Origin: Botryosphaeria dothidea
Lineage: Eukaryota > Ascomycota > Dothideomycetes > Botryosphaeriales > Botryosphaeriaceae
Assembly (NCBI GenBank): GCA_011503125.2
Contig: WWBZ02000011.1
Location: 496,001-560,000 of the forward strand
DNA length: 64,000 nucleotides
Direction: 5' to 3'
Shown in pieces: positions 60,018 through 64,000 of the stretch. The position numbers and the translations under genes are program-made. Under the pieces are notes generated by a model. That model was not told the origin of the DNA. It ran no database searches and saw nothing but the letters and a program-made list of their open reading frames with translations. The stretch's first letter is position 1. Each line of letters opens with the position of its first letter.

Positions 60018-61706
60018 TCACTCATCATCCTCATCTCCCAAGCTCGCCTTCTTGAGCTCGAGGTCGCTCTGCAAGCTCTTGAACTTGGCCATCAGCCTCT
60101 GCTTGAGCAACGGGTTGTTCTGGCGCTCCATCTGCTGCCTTGCGTTCTCGACCTCGCGCTGGAGGTCGACCACCTCCTCCCTGAGCTGGGCCTTCATCTC
60201 CTGCGCCGCGGCAGCCGCCTCGTCGATCTCGTCGTCGTCATCCTCGTCATCTTCATCATCCTCCTCGTCCTGCTCTGTCTCGGGCTCAGCCGACGCGGAC
60301 GCGCCGGGCGTGGCGACGGGCGTCTCTGCGATGGGTGTGCCGACGATGGCGCTGGAGGGGATGGCCGAGTCGGGCAGGATGGCGCCGCCGGTGAGGGCGT
60401 GCTGGGCGACGGCGTGGGCGGCGAGGGCGGTGTCCGGGGTGGGGCCCTCGATGCTGGTGATGGGCTGGTCCTGGTTGTCGTCCGAGTGCATCTCGAGCAG
60501 GCGCTCCATCTCCTCGACGTCCACCTCGCCCTCGGCGTCGGCGTCGGCGTCCTCCAGATACCCCTCCGCGTCCACCAGCTCGCCCATCGCGTCCTCGTCG
60601 CCCACCAGCGAGCTGGCCTCGTCGCGGTCCTGGCGGTTCGGGTCGATCAGGTCGTACGACGAGCCGCCGCCCTGCTCGTGGGCCTTCTCGTCCAGCGCGA
60701 GGAGCCGCTCGACTTCCTCCTCGACGGCCTCGATGGTGCGTGTGCTGACGCGCTTGCGGAAGCGGCGCTTGCGGACGTAGTGCATGGGCGGCGTCAAGCC
60801 GTGGGGGTACTGCCATGTCTTCGTGTCCACCTCGCGAGGAGGTTGTGCGTCCTTTGCCTTCTCCTCGCTGTCAACGCGGGTGTGGACTAGCAGCATCTGG
60901 CATATATCCGTGGTCTTGTACCAGCCGCTCTTCTTCTCCCAGCTCTTCATGCCCTCAACAATGCACGGAAGATCAACCATGCAAGCCGCATAGTGATGGC
61001 CTTGGATCGTGATGCAGCAGCGCCGGCCCTCCTTGTCGAAGAAGCGGAATCGAACGTCCGCGCCGCCCTCCTTCAATGGCATTCCTATCCTCTTTTCCGC
61101 AATCGCCTTGTGCAGGTACTCGCAGTCGGGTCCGGGCTGCATGCGCAGGATGAATTGTGACTCGATGACGGGGTCGATCTCAGCGTCATCGGCTTCGCTG
61201 TCGTAACCAACACCATACTGTCGCTCTGGCGGCTGTCCCACATGCTTCACCTTGATGCGCTGCACCGTAGGTGTCTTCGGGGTCTGCTTGAGCTTGAGTG
61301 AGATGGAATGCGTCCGCTGGGGCGCCGGCGGGCCGGTCTGAGAAGTCTTGAGGGAGAGCGTAGGCTTGGATTTCTTCGTCGATGCGGTCGCTCCGCCGGC
61401 TTCATCTTCGCGCTGGCGCTTCTTCGTTTGCTTGGGTGCGGCGGGGGCGCTGACTTGGGCGCCCTTGTCCTTCTTCGTGTACTTGCGCTTCTTCTGCTGA
61501 TTCGGCGAGGTCTGCTTTGCAGGCGGTGGCGGGAGCTGCGGTGCGGTCTCGGTGACAGGCGTGTTCTGGGTGGACTTGGATTTGAAGCTGATCTTGAGGC
61601 CGCTGCCGCCGGGCGTAGCAGGCGATGAGGCGGAAGCTTCAGGCGGCTTGGGGGTGCCGAACTTGAGCTTCATAACGGGCGGCTTGGGCGGATCGTTGGA
61701 GGACAT
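60018..61706 (-). CDS. TAF7: TFIID subunit TAF7 (TAFII55 domain)
   Basis: Single exon, 562 aa, from ATG at 61706. Component of the general transcription factor TFIID, where it partners TAF1. The N-terminal 170 residues are basic and low complexity (KKRKYTKKDK, KPTLSLKTSQ). The TAFII55 domain follows from about 178: ESQFILRMQPG, a DVRFRFFDKEGRRC hairpin, ACMVDLPCIVEGMKSW and WYKTTDICQMLLV, then PHGLTPPMHYVRKRRFRKR. The C-terminal half is acidic and ends with a coiled coil (QLREEVVDLQREVENARQQ). The frame is open upstream of the ATG but without family similarity. Divergent from TAF3. Confidence 0.95.
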   Translation of the reverse strand: MSSNDPPKPPVMKLKFGTPKPPEASASSPATPGGSGLKISFKSKSTQNTPVTETAPQLPPPPAKQTSPNQQKKRKYTKKDKGAQVSAPAAPKQTKKRQREDEAGGATASTKKSKPTLSLKTSQTGPPAPQRTHSISLKLKQTPKTPTVQRIKVKHVGQPPERQYGVGYDSEADDAEIDPVIESQFILRMQPGPDCEYLHKAIAEKRIGMPLKEGGADVRFRFFDKEGRRCCITIQGHHYAACMVDLPCIVEGMKSWEKKSGWYKTTDICQMLLVHTRVDSEEKAKDAQPPREVDTKTWQYPHGLTPPMHYVRKRRFRKRVSTRTIEAVEEEVERLLALDEKAHEQGGGSSYDLIDPNRQDRDEASSLVGDEDAMGELVDAEGYLEDADADAEGEVDVEEMERLLEMHSDDNQDQPITSIEGPTPDTALAAHAVAQHALTGGAILPDSAIPSSAIVGTPIAETPVATPGASASAEPETEQDEEDDEDDEDDDDEIDEAAAAAQEMKAQLREEVVDLQREVENARQQMERQNNPLLKQRLMAKFKSLQSDLELKKASLGDEDDE

Positions 61707-62040
61707 GGTGAAGTGCGGCGAGTGGGCGGCAGATTCACAGACAGGCACCGCAGCAGGCAGGCGCGCGGTGGTGAGAGGGCTGGCGCGGGCACTGAAAGTG
61801 AGGACGCGAAGTGACGTGCAGCGAGAGGCACGCCAAGGCGGCGAGCATCGTCTGGGACTCTGAGCTGCGAGCTTTCCACCACACGCGCAGAGAGCACTAC
61901 ACATCAATCACCCATTCGCCGCCGCTCTCGCGCGTTGCTCGAAAACGCTCGCGCCCCTCACCTCGCCGTCGCCGCCGTCGCAGCATGTCCGCTCAATGAC
62001 CGCTCTTCCATCGCCGCCTCCATCCTAAAACGCGCCCGAA
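61707..62040. promoter_or_regulatory. shared divergent promoter TAF7/TAF3
   Basis: 334 bp between the start codons of two TFIID subunit genes read in opposite directions. GC-rich with CT tracts on both strands; no TATA box seen, as expected of a housekeeping bidirectional promoter. Confidence 0.65.
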
Positions 62041-62876
62041 ATGTCCGCCCAAGAGTTGCACGCCGCCCTCCTCCGCCCGGCTATCCTCCACATCCTGCGC
62101 GCTGCCGGCTATCATAGCGCCCGTCCCTCCGTCGTCGATGCCGTGTCCGACATAGCCGCGCGCTACATGCTGCTGCTGGCCCAGCGCACCTCATACCACG
62201 CCTGGTCCAACCACAACGATGCCGTCCCGAACATCACCGACGTGCGCATGGCCATGACCGACGCAGGGATACTCATACCCTCCATGACCGGCGCGGAAGA
62301 GGCGTGGAAGGAGGTCCTGCGCAGACCGCTAGAAGAGTTCCCCGAGCGCAACGGCCTGCGCCTCAAGGAGCAGCGTCGCCGCGATCTCGAGGACACGGCC
62401 GACGTGCGCGAGTTCATAGACTGGGTTACGGGCCCCGCGAACAAGGAGATCATGCGGATTGCCGGGCTGGACCGTGATGCTACGTCTGGAGGCAAAGGCC
62501 TTGATGCCGCTGCCGACGCGAATGCTGTGAAGGAGGACTATCTGACTGGTGAGTTTTATGCGTAATCTGTCGCTCTTAGAACCCCAATGATTAACCAGAC
62601 ACTTCCAAAGCTCTTAAGAAGAAGCACAGTAAGACTGGCGAAGAGTCACGATACCAAGGAACGGTTCTAGGTATTCCCGCGGACGACAGATCAATACGAA
62701 TTGAAGGTGGACCTCCGGAATCAATCAACGACTGGATAAACCAGATGCAAGAGAGAGCCGCTGCCGTGGCGAAGCTAGAAAGCGAAAAAGCAACAAGCAA
62801 CGGAAATAGCGCGGCTCCACGGTCACCTCCGGCGGAGAAAGAAGAAGACGTTGACCAGATGGATGTGGAAAGCTGA
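62041..62876 (+). CDS. TAF3: TFIID subunit TAF3-like histone-fold protein
   Basis: Exons 62041-62548 and 62599-62876 (50-nt intron GTGAGT...AACCAG) give 261 aa. The N-terminal about 85 residues form a Bromo_TP histone fold: LHAALLRPAILHILRAAGY, SVVDAVSDIAARYMLLLAQ, NITDVRMAMTDAGIL. A following REFIDWVTGP block is also found in fungal Taf3. In TFIID, TAF3 pairs with TAF10. There is no PHD finger, as in other fungal TAF3 proteins. TAF8 and Spt7 share the fold; the short length and lack of a bromodomain or TAF8 C-terminal domain favour TAF3. Confidence 0.85.
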
Positions 62877-63484
62877 GGTGTTCTTGGATCATTCGGTTTC
62901 TTGCAAACATCGTTTATGCATAGCGGCGGAGTTTCTTTGGGAGAGGATCCAAGCACAACAGTGTTCAAACACTGCAATACCACAAAAGTCAACGACCTCA
63001 GCGGATAGGAATGTTCCGTCTGTAGGATGCCACTATGTAACATCTGGAAGTACTAGCCACTTGGAAATGCTCGTCTTCTGAAACAGTCCGCTTACTACCA
63101 TGCAACTCCGTGGAGGGCATGTGTATCAAGAGTAGGACAAAAGACATCAATGCTACAAGAATGGACATGGGAGGACTGAGCTTGGACTTAGGACGGCCGA
63201 ATGGCAACGACGACTCTAAAAGGAATGATACGCCGGGTTTCAGACGAAGAAACGTATAATCGACTGGAAAATATAGGATTCATGGGTCAGCTCCACGGCG
63301 TCCGGAAAGCACTTACTCGACCATCATGAGTGGCACAGGAAGGTCAATTATGGTCATATAAAATATCCCCCTCAATCGGCATTCGTACACCTATTGTGAT
63401 GCCGCATGCAAATTGTGTTCAATCTCTTTCCTAAATTTTTGTCGTCCCCATCTGCCGTAATCCCTCAGTGTCATCCTGCTATAC
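62877..63484. other. intergenic between convergent genes
   Basis: 3' UTR of TAF3 (+) and 3' flank of the partial gene at the right edge (-). No other feature recognised. Confidence 0.5.
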
Positions 63485-64000
63485 TCATGCGCTTCCAGCA
63501 TTCGGATAGTCGCCCTTATCGACCGGGTTCGCCGGTCCGCCCTTCTGTCCCAGCACGCCACCCACATCGACATTGTGCTGTCTCTCTTCCTTGATCGCCT
63601 CCCTCAACGGCGCCTGCTCAGCTTTCTTCCTACAGAGACGAAAACGCACTCATTAGCACCTCGTTTCGAGAGCAAGAAAACCAGAAGAAAGCAAACTCAC
63701 CTATCCAAATCAGTCTCCAACCCCCTCTCCGCCCCACTCGCACCCGTCTTCCCCTGCCCTCCTGCCACCGCATCCCTCACCCTGCCCTCGCCCGGCGCCG
63801 CCATCTGCTCCGCATCCAGCTCGTTCTGCCTGCCGACGTCCTCCTCGCCCAGCCCGCCCTGCTCCTCGCCGCCGATCCCGGGCTTGCGGACGCCGCGCCC
63901 CAGCGACGACGGGGTGGCCTCGTCGATGCTCGAGGTCTGCTTGGTCGGGACGCGCTGGTCGACGACGGCGGGGGAGTGCTGGTTGGCGTGCGCGGTGGCG
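63485..64000 (-). CDS. partial hydrophilic protein, 3' end only
   Basis: Window edge cuts the 5' part. Two exons are visible, 64000-63701 and 63629-63485, separated by a 71-nt intron (GTGAGT...TGTAG) in phase. The protein end is Gly/Glu/Gln-rich (VRKPGIGGEEQGGLGEEDVG, then KKAEQAPLREAIKEER) and finishes QKGGPANPVDKGDYPNAGSA. Such low-complexity, disordered tails are seen in many small stress-related fungal proteins, but I cannot name it. Confidence 0.7.

Noticed and set aside
60286..60816. Arg/Gly/Pro-rich frames on both strands within TAF7
   Set aside because: Shadows of the acidic low-complexity part of TAF7; composition only.

Overview
The window comes from a filamentous ascomycete (Pezizomycotina, probably Dothideomycetes; the class is inferred from protein character only). 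Genes carry short 45-85 nt spliceosomal introns, several neighbours are divergent pairs, and one repeat block is A+T-rich with the TpA-rich, Gln-to-stop decay left by repeat-induced point mutation (RIP). No prokaryotic feature is present.

Layout. 1-1457: at most one doubtful exon. 1458-6267: divergent SNU114 (U5 snRNP GTPase, -) and ERG10 (acetoacetyl-CoA thiolase, +). 7092-8660: ankyrin-repeat coding remnants (-). 8661-27004: an 18.3 kb nested transposon block. A hAT-like element with an 8-bp target duplication sits inside the ankyrin gene. In it lies a Tad-like LINE, which is in turn broken by a second full-length LINE, a 5.8 kb Ty3/gypsy element and a 417-bp inverted-repeat element; the second LINE carries a further 181-bp insert. 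Removing the block plus one target copy restores the ankyrin reading frame across the junction. 27013-27444: 5' part of that ankyrin gene. 27857-29665: a DUF7580-like fungal gene (+). 30441-31130: an unknown gene with a possible Gag-like core. 31369-34743: a protein kinase-ankyrin gene with one stop codon in its glycine loop.

35239-44668 is housekeeping: a conserved hypothetical gene, an OPA3-like gene, polo kinase CDC5 and class I myosin MYO1. 45608-52109 is accessory: a zinc-cluster-free transcription factor, an epoxide-hydrolase-like enzyme with an internal deletion, a DUF6594 membrane protein and a gene with two tandem retropepsin-like domains. Two 85-bp inverted-repeat elements and a tRNA-Lys(CTT) follow or lie between. 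53590-63487: a small membrane protein, a ten-exon sugar transporter, NAD(P)HX dehydratase, a head-to-head TAF7/TAF3 pair (two TFIID subunits) and the 3' part of an unidentified gene cut by the window end.

The accessory genes between 7 and 35 kb (two ankyrin genes, a DUF7580-like gene, a kinase-ankyrin gene) resemble families common in fungal recognition and incompatibility repertoires, and three of these four loci show damage. Exon joins were read by eye from splice signals, phase and family similarity; no alignment was run.
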